From RUG100 sp050953425 (GTDB lineage Bacteria; Bacillota; Clostridia; Peptostreptococcales; Anaerovoracaceae): DNA of 64,000 nucleotides. Under the pieces are notes generated by a model. That model was not told where the DNA came from. It searched no databases and saw only the letters and a list, made by a program, of their open reading frames with translations. The DNA lies in contig JBMNMQ010000003.1 of assembly GCA_050953425.1 (NCBI GenBank), positions 595,520 to 659,519 on the forward strand. Direction: 5' to 3'. A program made the translations under genes and the position numbers. Numbering within the stretch: the stretch's first letter is position 1; each line of letters opens with the position of its first letter. Shown here one piece after another: positions 40,275 through 49,700 of the stretch.

Positions 40275-41240
40275 TCAGAGCGCGGCGGCGATTTCGATGA
40301 CGTCGCCCATAACGGCACTGCCGGTCGGCAGCGGGCCGGCGCCCTTGCCGTAGAACATCAGCTCGCCGACGGCGTTGCCGGTGACGAAGATGGCGTTGAA
40401 TTCATTGCTGACGGAAGCCAGCGGATGATCGCTGGGCAGCCGCATCGGGCCGACGCTGTATTCGATGCCGCTGTCGGTCTTCCTGGCCTGTGCGATCAGC
40501 TTGATCTTGCAGCCTTCGGCTGCGGCCGCGTCGATGTCGGCCTTGGTGATACGGGTGATGCCCTCACGGGGAATTTCCGTCGGCGGCACGTAGTTGCCGA
40601 AAGTCAGCGCCATCAGGATCGAGAGCTTGTTGGCGACGTCGATGCCCTCGACGTCGGCCGTCGGGTCGGCTTCGGCAAAGCCCTTTTCCTGGGCGTCGCG
40701 GAGGACGTCTTCGTAGGCGAGTCCGTTTTCCGTCATCTGCGTCATGATATAGTTGGTGGTGCCGTTGAGGATGCCGAGCACCTCTTCATAGCGGTTGGCC
40801 CGCAGCACCGTGGTCAGGGCATTGAGAATCGGGATGCCGCCGCCGACCGCCGCTTCAAAGCGAAACTCCACATGGCCGGCGGCCGCCGCTTCGTGCAGCA
40901 TCTGCCAGTTGGCCGCGACGGCGGCCTTATTGGCGGTGACGACCGACTTGCCGTGTTCCATGGCTGCGCGCATAAAGCTGCTCGCCGGATCGATGCCGCC
41001 GAGCAGCTCGATGACAATGCTGATCTCGGGGTCGTTGAAAATTTCTTCCGGATCCTGGGTAAATGCGTTCGGATCGACGGTGATGCCGCGATCCCGTTCG
41101 GTGTCGCGCTCCAGAATGCGCGTGATCCGCAGGTCGAGCCCCGTATTGCGCTCGATTTCGTCGCGGTTCATCTCCAGTGTGCGGTACGTGCCGGTGCCGA
41201 TGTTGCCCAGCCCCAGCAGGCCGATGTTGATCCTTTTCAT
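40275..41240 (-). CDS. hom: Homoserine dehydrogenase, short form
   Basis: 321 residues. It reduces aspartate semialdehyde to homoserine for threonine and methionine. The Rossmann motif GLLGLGNIGTGTY is at 8-20, and the catalytic region VLGILNGTTNYI and AEADPTADVEGID are intact. The protein ends right after the catalytic domain, so the usual C-terminal ACT domain for threonine feedback is missing. GGAGGT precedes the ATG. Confidence 0.95.
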   Translation of the reverse strand: MKRINIGLLGLGNIGTGTYRTLEMNRDEIERNTGLDLRITRILERDTERDRGITVDPNAFTQDPEEIFNDPEISIVIELLGGIDPASSFMRAAMEHGKSVVTANKAAVAANWQMLHEAAAAGHVEFRFEAAVGGGIPILNALTTVLRANRYEEVLGILNGTTNYIMTQMTENGLAYEDVLRDAQEKGFAEADPTADVEGIDVANKLSILMALTFGNYVPPTEIPREGITRITKADIDAAAAEGCKIKLIAQARKTDSGIEYSVGPMRLPSDHPLASVSNEFNAIFVTGNAVGELMFYGKGAGPLPTGSAVMGDVIEIAAAL

Positions 41241-41271
41241 GTCCTACCTCCGTTTTTGTGCTAATAAAACG

Positions 41272-41300
41272 ATTATAATACAAAAGTGCGGCTTTGTCTT
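41272..41300 (-). promoter_or_regulatory. Promoter of hom
   Basis: On the minus strand TATAAT (41277-41272) has AAGACA 17 nt upstream (41300-41295). The plus-strand trmL start lies 107 nt away, so the two genes are divergent. Confidence 0.45.
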
Positions 41301-41347
41301 TATCTTCCCCGCGATTTTTTGTATGATAGCGACAGGAGGCAGAAGAG

Positions 41348-41818
41348 ATGGCAATTCATGTGGTACTGGTGGAGCCGGAAATCCCACCGAACACAGGCAA
41401 CATCGCCCGCACCTGCGCGGCGACCGGCAGCGTGCTGCATCTGGTGCGGCCGCTCGGCTTTGCGCTCGACGACCGCAGTCTGCGGCGGGCCGGGCTGGAC
41501 TACTGGCCGGCGGTGCGGCTGCAGGTGCACGACAGTCTCGAACAGTTCATGGAAGCTTACGCGGGCCGGACGATGTATCTGGCCACGACCAAAGGCGAGC
41601 GCGCTTACACCGAGCCCGCCTACCGCGACGGCGACATGCTCCTCTTCGGCCGCGAAACGCGCGGTCTGCCGCGTGATTTCATCGCTGCGCACCGGCAGCA
41701 GGCGATCCGCATCCCGATGAGCCGGGCGACGCGGCTGCGTTCCCTGAACCTCGCCAATTCGGCGGCGATCGTGCTCTTTGAGGCGCTGCGGCAGCTGCAC
41801 TTTCCCGACCTGGCCTAG
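41348..41818 (+). CDS. trmL: tRNA (cytidine/uridine-34 2'-O)-methyltransferase
   Basis: 156 residues, the short SpoU-type with no extra RNA domain. SPOUT knot motifs are NTGNIARTCAATG near the start, LLFGRETRGLP and a final IPMSRATRLRSLNLANSAAI. TrmL methylates the ribose at wobble position 34 of leucine tRNAs. AGGAGG lies about 10 nt before the ATG. Confidence 0.93.
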   Translation: MAIHVVLVEPEIPPNTGNIARTCAATGSVLHLVRPLGFALDDRSLRRAGLDYWPAVRLQVHDSLEQFMEAYAGRTMYLATTKGERAYTEPAYRDGDMLLFGRETRGLPRDFIAAHRQQAIRIPMSRATRLRSLNLANSAAIVLFEALRQLHFPDLA

Positions 41819-41876
41819 GGTCCGGCCTGACGGAAACGGCTTGGGCATGAATTTTGCGAAAGCCGTCCGCGCGGTC

Positions 41877-41905
41877 TTGTCTTTGCCGTCCGGTATTGCT
41901 ATAAT
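41877..41905 (+). promoter_or_regulatory. Strong promoter of rpoN
   Basis: TTGTCT (41877-41882), a 17-nt spacer ending in TGC, and TATAAT (41900-41905). It combines a -35 with an extended -10. Confidence 0.75.
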
Positions 41906-41933
41906 TAAGTTGCAATGCAGGTGAGAGGCAGCG

Positions 41934-43337
41934 ATGAAATTAGGATATGAACTGACAATTGAACAAACACAGAAACTGGTGATGACGCCGGAGCTGATTC
42001 AGGCGATCCAGATCCTGCAGTTCAATACGCAGGAGCTGGAAACCTATGTTTCGGAGCAGCTGCTGACCAATCCGGTTCTGGAGCAGGATCCTGCCCATGA
42101 GAGCAACGACACCGAGGCCATCTCCCCGGAGGACAGCACCCGGGAAGAGGCGCTCAACGACTATCTGCAGGAGCGGGATTACGACGACATAAGCTACCGG
42201 CAGCGGGACTTCACCCGGTCGGAGCAGCAGAACACCTATGAGCAGTATGTGACGACAGATGAGACACTGCCGGAGCACCTGCTTTTTCAGCTGCAGTATA
42301 CCTGCCACGACGCTTCGCTGCGCCGGCTCGGCCGCTACATCATCGAATCGCTCGATCAGAGCGGCTATATGACGGCAACGCTGGAGGAGATCGCCGCCGA
42401 GAACAACGTCAGCACGGCCAGAGCGGAAGAGGCGCTGCAGCTGATTCAGAGCTTTGATCCTGTCGGCGTCGGTGCCCGCAGCCTTTCCGAATGCCTGCTG
42501 CTGCAGCTGCAGAGCCGCGGCGAGCGCACCGACCTGATGGAGCGGGTGCTCAACGAGTATCTCGAGGACCTGGCCGCCAACCGGCTCAACGTCATCGCCC
42601 GCGCGCTGCGGATTCCGACCCGCGAAGTGCAGCGCATGGCCGATCTGATCCGCACGCTCGAGCCCCGTCCGGGCAACCAGTTTGCCGGCGGCATCAACGA
42701 GACGCGCTACATTGTCCCCGATGTCATCGTCGAGAAGATCGACGGGGAATATATCGCCTATATGAATGAACGCAACGTGCCGGGTCTGATGGTCAGTTCT
42801 TATTACCGCAAGGTGCTGGCGCAGTCGGGCAAGGATACCAACGTTTCCAAATATCTGTCCGAACGCCTCAATTCGGCGGTCTGGCTGATCCGCAGCATCG
42901 AACAGCGCAAGCGCACGATTCTCAATGTGGTTGAGTTCATTCTTCAATACCAGCGGGATTTCTTTGACCGCGGTGATAAATATCTGAAAACCCTGACCCT
43001 GCGGCAGGCGGCGGAGGAACTCGGCGTGCACGAGTCCACGGTCAGCCGCTCGATCAACGGCAAGTACATGCAGTGCCCGCGCGGCGTCTATGAGCTGCGC
43101 CACTTCTTTTCCGCCGGCGTGCAGCGTTCCGACGGCGGCGACGGCGGCATTTCGTCCACCAGCATCAAAACGCATATCCGGGAACTGATCGATCAGGAAG
43201 ACCCGAAGGCGCCCTACAGCGACCAGAAGCTGGTGACGCTGCTGGCACAGCGCGGCATTGTTCTGTCACGGCGTACTGTGGCCAAGTACAGGGATGAGAT
43301 GAACATCCTTTCCTCATCCAAACGAAAACGTTATTAA
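41934..43337 (+). CDS. rpoN: RNA polymerase sigma-54 factor
   Basis: 467 residues. Region I is the glutamine-rich QTQKLVMTPELIQAIQILQF. The core-binding domain follows, then the helix-turn-helix GVHESTVSRSINGKYM and the RpoN box SRRTVAKYRDEMNI near the end. It needs AAA+ activators, none of which is encoded in this window. gap begins 32 nt after its stop with no terminator, so part of the glycolytic transcript may start at the rpoN promoter. Confidence 0.96.
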   Translation: MKLGYELTIEQTQKLVMTPELIQAIQILQFNTQELETYVSEQLLTNPVLEQDPAHESNDTEAISPEDSTREEALNDYLQERDYDDISYRQRDFTRSEQQNTYEQYVTTDETLPEHLLFQLQYTCHDASLRRLGRYIIESLDQSGYMTATLEEIAAENNVSTARAEEALQLIQSFDPVGVGARSLSECLLLQLQSRGERTDLMERVLNEYLEDLAANRLNVIARALRIPTREVQRMADLIRTLEPRPGNQFAGGINETRYIVPDVIVEKIDGEYIAYMNERNVPGLMVSSYYRKVLAQSGKDTNVSKYLSERLNSAVWLIRSIEQRKRTILNVVEFILQYQRDFFDRGDKYLKTLTLRQAAEELGVHESTVSRSINGKYMQCPRGVYELRHFFSAGVQRSDGGDGGISSTSIKTHIRELIDQEDPKAPYSDQKLVTLLAQRGIVLSRRTVAKYRDEMNILSSSKRKRY

Positions 43338-43369
43338 TGGATTTTTCCTTGAACTGAAGGAGGATAAAA

Positions 43370-44389
43370 ATGGCAGCTAAAGTTGGTGTGAACGGATTCG
43401 GCAGGATCAGCAGAGTATTCATCCGCGCGTCCCTGGAGCATCCGGATGTTGAGGTGACGGGAATCAATATTCGCAATGCGGACCTCGACTACCTGGTCTA
43501 CATGCTGAAATACGACACGATCTTCGGCCGTTTTCCGGTGCCGGTGGAACACGATGCAGACGGACTGATCATCGATGGCCGCAAAATCCCGGTCTACAGC
43601 GAAGAAGACGCGAGCAACATCCGCTGGAGCGACTGCGGCGCTGAATATATAATGGAAGGCACCGGTGCTTACACGACCACCGCGAAGGCAATGGCTCACA
43701 TCAAGGCGGGGGCGAAGAAGGTCATCATCTCCGCACCGGCCAAGGACGAAGAGACACCGACCTTCATCGTCGGCGTCAATGAGAAGGATTACGACCCGAA
43801 GTACCAGGTCGTCTCCAACGCTTCCTGCACCACCAACTGCCTGGCGCCGATGTGCAAGATCATCGAGGACAAGTGGGGCATCGATCAGGGTCTGATGTCG
43901 ACGATCCACGCGGCGACGGCCAAGCAGAAAGTCGTCGACGCCCGCTCGATGAAGGACTGGCGCCGCGGCCGAGCTGTCTTCGGCAACATCATTCCGACGA
44001 CGACCGGCGCCGCCAAGGCGGTTTCCAAGGTGATCCCGTCGCTCAAGGGCAAGATGACCGGCATCGCCTACCGCGTGCCGACCTCGGACGTCTCCATGAT
44101 CGACCTCAACCTGATGCTGAAAAAACCGGCTTCCTACGAGGAGATCTGCGCCGAAGTCAAGAAGGCCAGCGAAACCTATATGAAGGGCATCGTCGAGTAC
44201 GTCGATGACGAGGTTGTTTCCAGTGACTTCGTCGGCGATCCGATCACTTCGATTTTCGACTCCAAAGAGGGCATTCAGCTGAACGACAAGTTCTTCAAGT
44301 TCCTGCTCTTCTACGACAACGAATACGGTTACTGCACGCAGCTGCTGCACCTGATCGAGCACATGTCGCGCGTCGACGCGGCGCAGTAG
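43370..44389 (+). CDS. gap: Glyceraldehyde-3-phosphate dehydrogenase
   Basis: 339 residues. Catalytic Cys153 is in SNASCTTNCLAP. The dinucleotide fold begins VGVNGFGRISRVF. After the second strand the usual INDL, whose Asp grips the NAD ribose, is replaced by INIR (32-35), so the cofactor-selecting acid is absent and an arginine follows. NADP or dual use is possible, but this is inference. AAGGAGG precedes the ATG. Confidence 0.95.
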   Translation: MAAKVGVNGFGRISRVFIRASLEHPDVEVTGINIRNADLDYLVYMLKYDTIFGRFPVPVEHDADGLIIDGRKIPVYSEEDASNIRWSDCGAEYIMEGTGAYTTTAKAMAHIKAGAKKVIISAPAKDEETPTFIVGVNEKDYDPKYQVVSNASCTTNCLAPMCKIIEDKWGIDQGLMSTIHAATAKQKVVDARSMKDWRRGRAVFGNIIPTTTGAAKAVSKVIPSLKGKMTGIAYRVPTSDVSMIDLNLMLKKPASYEEICAEVKKASETYMKGIVEYVDDEVVSSDFVGDPITSIFDSKEGIQLNDKFFKFLLFYDNEYGYCTQLLHLIEHMSRVDAAQ

Positions 44390-44426
44390 GGCGGCACAGC
44401 GGTACGACGAGCGAGAGCGGCGCAGC

Positions 44427-44531
44427 GGGCTGCCGGAAAGCCGGCTGCGCGCCGCGGCGTCGGGCTGCCGGAAAGACGGCTGCGCGCCGCGGCGTCGGAC
44501 TGCGAGGAAGACGGCTGCGCGCCGCGGTGGC
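44427..44531. repeat. 35-bp tandem repeat, three copies
   Basis: Units at 44427-44461, 44462-44496 and 44497-44531, all 35 nt. The first two differ at one base and the third at several. A partial fourth follows. Each carries a GC-rich self-complementary stretch. The block fills most of the gap between gap and pgk. Confidence 0.9.
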
Positions 44532-44581
44532 GGACTGCGCAGGGCAGAAGCCGGTGCCGGAACAGAGGAGGAAAAGAGGCA

Positions 44582-45766
44582 ATGAAGAAAACCATTAAAG
44601 ATATTGCGGTGAAGGGCAGGCGCGTCCTCGTGCGCTGCGACTTCAACGTACCGATGCAGGACGGCCGCATCACCGACGATGTGCGCATCACCAGCGCGCT
44701 GCCGACGATCCGCTACCTGCTCGGGGAACAGGCCAAAGTGATCCTGATGTCCCACCTGGGGCGTCCCAAGGGCAAACCGGCGGCGGAATTTTCCCTCGCC
44801 CCGGTTGCCGCGCGCCTGCAGCAGCTGCTGCAGCACCCGGTTCGCTTTGTTCCTTCCGACACTGTCGTCGATGACAGCGTGCGGGCCGCGGTGGCGGAGA
44901 TGCAGGACGGCGACGTCGTGCTGCTGGAGAACACCCGCTTCCGCCCCGAGGAGACCAAAAATGAAGAGAATTTTTCCCGGGAACTGGCTTCTCTCGGCGA
45001 GATCTTCGTCAACGACGCCTTCGGTACGGCCCACCGGGCCCACTGCTCGACGGCCGGCGTGGCGGCTTTCCTGCCGGCGGTCTCCGGTTTTCTGATCGAA
45101 AAGGAACTGCGCTTTCTCGGCGACGCGGTCAATGATCCGCAGCGTCCGCTGCTGGCGATCATGGGCGGCGCCAAGGTCGGCGACAAGATCCCGGTGATCC
45201 GCGAGCTGCTGAAGAAGGTCGACACCCTGCTGATCGGCGGCGGTATGGCCTATACCTTCTTCAAGGCGATGGGGCTGGAGATCGGCACTTCGATCCTCGA
45301 CGAAGAGAGCATTGCGCTGTCGGCCGATCTGATGAAGGAAGCCGAGCAGGCGGGCGTGCGCCTGCTGCTGCCGGTCGACTGCGTCTGCGCCGCTTCGTTT
45401 GACAACGAGGCCGCACGGAAGACCTGCGGCCGGGAGGAAATTCCCGCTGACTATATGGGTATGGATATCGGTCCGCAGACGGCGGAGCTGTTTGCCGCCG
45501 AGATCGCGAAGGCTGAGACCATCGTCTGGAACGGCCCGATGGGCGTCTTCGAGATGCCCAACTTTGCCGCCGGCACCCGTGCCGTCGCGGAAGCGATGGC
45601 CGCCAGTGAGGCGACCACGGTCATCGGCGGCGGCGATTCGGCGGCCGCGGTGGCGCAGTTCGGACTCAAGGACAAGATGACGCATATCTCCACCGGCGGC
45701 GGAGCCAGCCTCGAATTCCTCGAAGGCAAAGAACTGCCCGGCGTGGCGGTGCTGGAGGATAAATAG
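44582..45766 (+). CDS. pgk: Phosphoglycerate kinase
   Basis: 394 residues. The N-terminal substrate motif RVLVRCDFNVPMQDGRI, SHLGRPKG and LLENTRFRPEE are intact. The nucleotide half holds IMGGAKVGDKIPV and GGGDSAAAVAQFG. It makes ATP from 1,3-bisphosphoglycerate. GAGGAGG precedes the ATG. Confidence 0.97.
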   Translation: MKKTIKDIAVKGRRVLVRCDFNVPMQDGRITDDVRITSALPTIRYLLGEQAKVILMSHLGRPKGKPAAEFSLAPVAARLQQLLQHPVRFVPSDTVVDDSVRAAVAEMQDGDVVLLENTRFRPEETKNEENFSRELASLGEIFVNDAFGTAHRAHCSTAGVAAFLPAVSGFLIEKELRFLGDAVNDPQRPLLAIMGGAKVGDKIPVIRELLKKVDTLLIGGGMAYTFFKAMGLEIGTSILDEESIALSADLMKEAEQAGVRLLLPVDCVCAASFDNEAARKTCGREEIPADYMGMDIGPQTAELFAAEIAKAETIVWNGPMGVFEMPNFAAGTRAVAEAMAASEATTVIGGGDSAAAVAQFGLKDKMTHISTGGGASLEFLEGKELPGVAVLEDK

Positions 45767-45888
45767 AGACATCCGCCGACGGGCTGACGGCCTGCGGTCG
45801 GCACGATCCGGAGCCGAACGACCGGAGACCGGCTGTTCCGCTGCCGGACGCGCGGCGCCTGCGAAGGCGGATGAAGACGGAGGACAAG

Positions 45889-46638
45889 ATGAGAGTACCG
45901 TTTATAGCTGGCAACTGGAAGATGAACAAGACCCGTGTCGAGGCGGTCGCCTTTGCGCGGGAATTCCGCAAACTGTATCATGACACCGACGTGCGCACGG
46001 CGATCTGCGCACCGTTTGTCCACCTGGAGGTGCTGAAGAGCCTGTTCGACGGCACGAATATCAAGGTGGGGGCACAGAACGTCCACTTTGCCGACGCCGG
46101 TGCCTATACCGGCGAAGTTTCGGCGGCCATGCTGGCCGAACTCGGCGTCGACTACTGCATCATCGGCCACTCGGAGCGGCGGCAGTATTTCGGCGAAACC
46201 GATGAAACCGTCAACAAAAAACTGCATAAGCTCTATGAGGATACCGCCATTCTGCCGATTCTCTGCGTCGGGGAAAACCTCGCGCAGCGGGAGGCCGGCG
46301 AAGAAAAGAAGGTCGTCGAAGCGCAGGTGCGCGCCGATCTGGCGGGCCTGGAGGGCGACGATGTCCGCGATCTGACGATCGCCTACGAGCCGATCTGGGC
46401 GATCGGCACCGGCAGGACGGCGACGCCGCAGCAGGCCGGCGAAATGTGCGGCCTGATCCGCGATGTCGTCACCGATCTCTACGACGAAGATACAGCCGAC
46501 GACCTGACGATTCAGTACGGCGGCAGCATGAAGCCGGCCAACGCGACCGAGCTGATGAACATGCCCGAGATCGACGGCGGCCTGATCGGCGGCGCCAGTC
46601 TTTCGGCGCAGGATTTCATGCAGATCATCGATTTTTAA
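45889..46638 (+). CDS. tpiA: Triosephosphate isomerase
   Basis: 249 residues from ATG 45889, which has GGAGG just before it; an in-frame ATG at 45871 would add six residues unlike the family. The start FIAGNWKMNK, the catalytic His in IIGHSERR and the catalytic Glu in AYEPIWAIGTG are all present. It follows pgk by 122 nt. Confidence 0.97.
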   Translation: MRVPFIAGNWKMNKTRVEAVAFAREFRKLYHDTDVRTAICAPFVHLEVLKSLFDGTNIKVGAQNVHFADAGAYTGEVSAAMLAELGVDYCIIGHSERRQYFGETDETVNKKLHKLYEDTAILPILCVGENLAQREAGEEKKVVEAQVRADLAGLEGDDVRDLTIAYEPIWAIGTGRTATPQQAGEMCGLIRDVVTDLYDEDTADDLTIQYGGSMKPANATELMNMPEIDGGLIGGASLSAQDFMQIIDF

Positions 46639-46673
46639 CACAGCCGTCAACGAGCATACACTTTTTATTGCGG

Positions 46674-46712
46674 TGCCGCGGTTTCTGTCAGGGGAACCGC
46701 GGTATCCTTTTC
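46674..46712 (+). terminator. Probable terminator of the glycolytic genes
   Basis: CCGCGGTT (46676-46683) pairs perfectly with AACCGCGG (46695-46702), followed by TATCCTTTTC. The T-run is delayed. Confidence 0.6.
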
Positions 46713-46837
46713 GGCTGCTTTCCGCTGCGGCCGGCATCTCACGCTGCGGCCGCGCGGGCCTGCGGCGCCGCGGAAAGACGGCAGAAAATGCTGAAAACTC
46801 CGGAAAATCCCGAAAACGGCGGTTTGCCGGAAAAAGA

Positions 46838-46866
46838 TTGATTTCAGGAAACTGCTGTGGTAGAAT
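46838..46866 (+). promoter_or_regulatory. Promoter of secG
   Basis: TTGATT (46838-46843), a 17-nt spacer ending in TGG, and TAGAAT (46861-46866). Confidence 0.7.
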
Positions 46867-46913
46867 AAAGCAGTTATGTAGAGATTACATGATTCGTATT
46901 GGAGGAGGCCGAA

Positions 46914-47156
46914 ATGACAACGGTATTGATGATCATTACGGCGGTTGCCAGCGCCATTCTGATCGCCGCGATCCTGCTGCAGTCGAGCAACAGCGACGGC
47001 TTGTCGGGAGCCATCGGCGGCGGTGCTGAGCAGCTGTTCGGCAAGAAAAAGAGCAAGGGGTACGAAGCGATTCTGCGCCGTATTTCGACGGTGACGGCAG
47101 TTGTATATATCGCCCTTTCCCTGGTGATCGTAACACTTGAGAGCCACGGCAGCTGA
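46914..47156 (+). CDS. secG: Preprotein translocase subunit SecG
   Basis: 80 residues from ATG 46914, behind GGAGGAGG; a TTG at 46899 overlaps that site. Two membrane helices flank the conserved loop QSSNSDGLSGAIGGGAEQLFG. It assists SecYE channel cycling. secG beside glycolytic genes and rnr is the usual arrangement in Bacillota. Confidence 0.95.
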   Translation: MTTVLMIITAVASAILIAAILLQSSNSDGLSGAIGGGAEQLFGKKKSKGYEAILRRISTVTAVVYIALSLVIVTLESHGS

Positions 47157-47336
47157 TGCTGCGGTGGCCGCACGGACGCGGCCCGTCAGCGCCGCGCGCA
47201 ACGTCGCGGCGGCAGATGCCGCAGCGCCGGTTATTTTTGTCTGTTATTATTTGTTATTCTTATTTCATAGGGTGCAGCAGAGGTGCCGGAAGGCGCCTTC
47301 TGTGCAGTATCCGCAAAATGGAGGAGGACTATTTCC

Positions 47337-49352
47337 ATGAATACGTTATCGATTGTGGCGCCTGCAGCCGCGGTGATCGGACTGATCGTCGCTCTGATTC
47401 TGGCGTCCCTGGTCAGCAAGGCAGATCCCGGTACGGACCGCATGCAGGAAATTGCCGGTCATATCCGGGAGGGCGCGATGGCCTTTTTGAAGCGCGAGTA
47501 TCGCACGATGATCATCGTGATTATCGCGCTCTTTCTGATCATCGGTTTCGCTCTGTCATCCTGGACGACGGCGATTCTCTATGTGATCGGTGCCTGCCTG
47601 TCCGTGCTGGCCGGTTTCTTCGGCATGAATGTGGCAACCAAGGGCAATGTCAGAACGGCCAATGCGGCGCGTGAATCCGGCATTGCCAAGGCACTGGGCA
47701 TCGCTTTCAAATCCGGCGCGGTGATGGGTCTGTGCGTTTCCGGACTCGGCCTTCTCGGTCTCGGCGTTGTCTTCTGCGTACTGGACCTGGCTACCGTGAT
47801 CCAGTGCATCACCGGTTTCGGACTCGGCGCTTCCTCGATGGCTCTGTTCGGCCGTGTCGGCGGCGGCATCTACACCAAGGCGGCTGACGTCGGCGCCGAT
47901 CTTGTCGGCAAGGTGGAAGCCGGCATCCCCGAGGATGACCCGCGCAACCCGGCCGTTATCGCCGACAACGTCGGCGACAATGTCGGTGACGTGGCCGGCA
48001 TGGGTTCCGACCTGTTCGAATCCTACGTCGGTTCGATCATTTCCGCGATCACACTGGCAGCGGTTGCCAGCCAGGCGGCACAGGGCGCCTTCAGCATGGA
48101 AACGGCGGCACTGTTCCCGCTGGTGCTGGGAGGCTGCGGCATCATCGCGGCGGTTGTCGGTATTCTCTGCGTACGCGGCAAGGAAGGCGGCAATCCGGCA
48201 ACGGCCCTCAACATGGGTACGTACATCAGCGGTATTCTGGTCATCATCGCGGCGATCATCCTCAGCAAGAGCATGCTGCATTCGTATAAATACGCGGCGG
48301 CTATCATCGCCGGTCTGATTGTCGGCATCGCCATCGGCAAGATCACCGAGATCTATACATCGGCTGACTATCGTTCGGTCAAGAAAATCGCCGAAGAATC
48401 GCAGACCGGCGCGGCGACGACAATCATCAGCGGTCTCGCGGTCGGCATGATGTCGACGGTCTGGCCGATCATCTGCATCTGCATCGGCATCTTCATCGCC
48501 TATCAGTGCGGCGGCATCTACGGCATCGCGCTGGCGGCGGTCGGCATGCTGTCGACGACGGCGATGGTCGTCGGTGTCGACTCCTACGGCCCGGTTTCCG
48601 ACAACGCCGGCGGCATTGCGGAAATGTCCGGCCTGCCGGAAGAGGTTCGCAATATCACCGACAAGCTGGATGCGGTCGGCAATACCACGGCGGCGATCGG
48701 CAAGGGCTTTGCCATCGGTTCCGCGGCGCTGACGGCGCTGGCGCTGTTCGTTTCCTATTCCACGGTCACGAACCTGAGCACCATCAGCCTGCTCGAGCCG
48801 CGCGTCATCATCGGCGTTCTGATCGGCGCGATGCTGCCGTTCATGTTCTCGGCACTGACGATGAATTCCGTCGGCCAGGCGGCCAACCAGATGATCGAAG
48901 AAGTGCGGCGTCAGTTCCGCGAAGACAAAGGCATCATGGAGGGGACCAGCAAGCCGGATTATGCGAAATGCGTTGACATTTCCACGGCGGCGGCTCTGAA
49001 GAAAATGGTGGCGCCCGGTCTGCTGGCGATCATCGCTCCGCTCGCGGTCGGCATCATCCTCGATACGGCGGCCCTCGGCGGCATGCTCTGCGGCGCGCTG
49101 TCGGCCGGCGTCCTGCTGGCGATTATGATGGCCAATGCCGGCGGTGCCTGGGATAACTCGAAGAAGTACATCGAAGAAGGACATTACGGCGGCAAGGGCA
49201 GCCCGACGCATGAAGCGGGCGTTATCGGCGATACCGTCGGCGATCCGTTCAAGGATACGTCCGGCCCGTCGATCAACATCCTGATCAAGCTGATGACCAT
49301 CGTCTCGGTCGTCTTTGCACCGCTCTTCCTGAGCATCGGCGGCCTTCTCTAA
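47337..49352 (+). CDS. hppA: Membrane-bound ion-pumping pyrophosphatase, K+-dependent type
   Basis: 671 residues from ATG 47337, behind GGAGGAGG. About 15 membrane helices. The pyrophosphate site is DVGADLVGKVEAGIPEDDPRNPAVIADNVGDNVGD. The subclass motif reads GNTTAA, with alanine where potassium-independent enzymes have lysine, so potassium activation is expected. Whether it pumps protons, sodium or both needs experiment. It uses pyrophosphate made by biosynthesis to energise the membrane. It lies between secG and rnr, where I would not expect it. Confidence 0.94.
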   Translation: MNTLSIVAPAAAVIGLIVALILASLVSKADPGTDRMQEIAGHIREGAMAFLKREYRTMIIVIIALFLIIGFALSSWTTAILYVIGACLSVLAGFFGMNVATKGNVRTANAARESGIAKALGIAFKSGAVMGLCVSGLGLLGLGVVFCVLDLATVIQCITGFGLGASSMALFGRVGGGIYTKAADVGADLVGKVEAGIPEDDPRNPAVIADNVGDNVGDVAGMGSDLFESYVGSIISAITLAAVASQAAQGAFSMETAALFPLVLGGCGIIAAVVGILCVRGKEGGNPATALNMGTYISGILVIIAAIILSKSMLHSYKYAAAIIAGLIVGIAIGKITEIYTSADYRSVKKIAEESQTGAATTIISGLAVGMMSTVWPIICICIGIFIAYQCGGIYGIALAAVGMLSTTAMVVGVDSYGPVSDNAGGIAEMSGLPEEVRNITDKLDAVGNTTAAIGKGFAIGSAALTALALFVSYSTVTNLSTISLLEPRVIIGVLIGAMLPFMFSALTMNSVGQAANQMIEEVRRQFREDKGIMEGTSKPDYAKCVDISTAAALKKMVAPGLLAIIAPLAVGIILDTAALGGMLCGALSAGVLLAIMMANAGGAWDNSKKYIEEGHYGGKGSPTHEAGVIGDTVGDPFKDTSGPSINILIKLMTIVSVVFAPLFLSIGGLL

Positions 49353-49447
49353 AGGCTGAAGACGGTTCGCCGCCCATCGGCAGTCCGCGCTGAGACTGGC
49401 CGATGAACGGGGACGCCTTTCCGCTCAGGCCGTACAGACAAAGAACG

Positions 49448-49480
49448 AAACCGCCGCACGCAGCCGTGCGGCGGTTTTTT
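49448..49480 (+). terminator. Terminator of hppA
   Basis: CCGCCGCACG (49451-49460) and CGTGCGGCGG (49465-49474) form a perfect 10-bp stem over CAGC, followed by six T. Confidence 0.93.
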
Positions 49481-49625
49481 CATTGGAGCTCCAGCGTGAT
49501 CAAGCCGCCGGCCGTGCCGGCGGAATCGGGAGCTTTCGCGGCCGTGAAACGCCTCCGATGACGGCATCGATGCGCTGCCCCGGCCGCGGCTGCGGGCTGC
49601 CGCCGTTTTCCCGGTTTTCGGGCAT
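49481..49625. other. Gap between hppA and the small minus-strand unit
   Basis: No gene supported on either strand. The sequence is GC-rich and unremarkable, ending at the minus-strand terminator. Confidence 0.45.
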
Positions 49626-49651
49626 AAAAACAGCAGGCTTTCCGCCTGCCG
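49626..49651 (-). terminator. Terminator of the 30-codon gene
   Basis: On the minus strand CGGCAGGC (49651-49644) pairs with GCCTGCTG (49638-49631) with one G-U pair, followed by TTTTT. Confidence 0.75.
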
Positions 49652-49700
49652 CCAAAAGTGATTTTGTATGTCTCTTTCACGGCCGTATCGGCCGCCGTTC

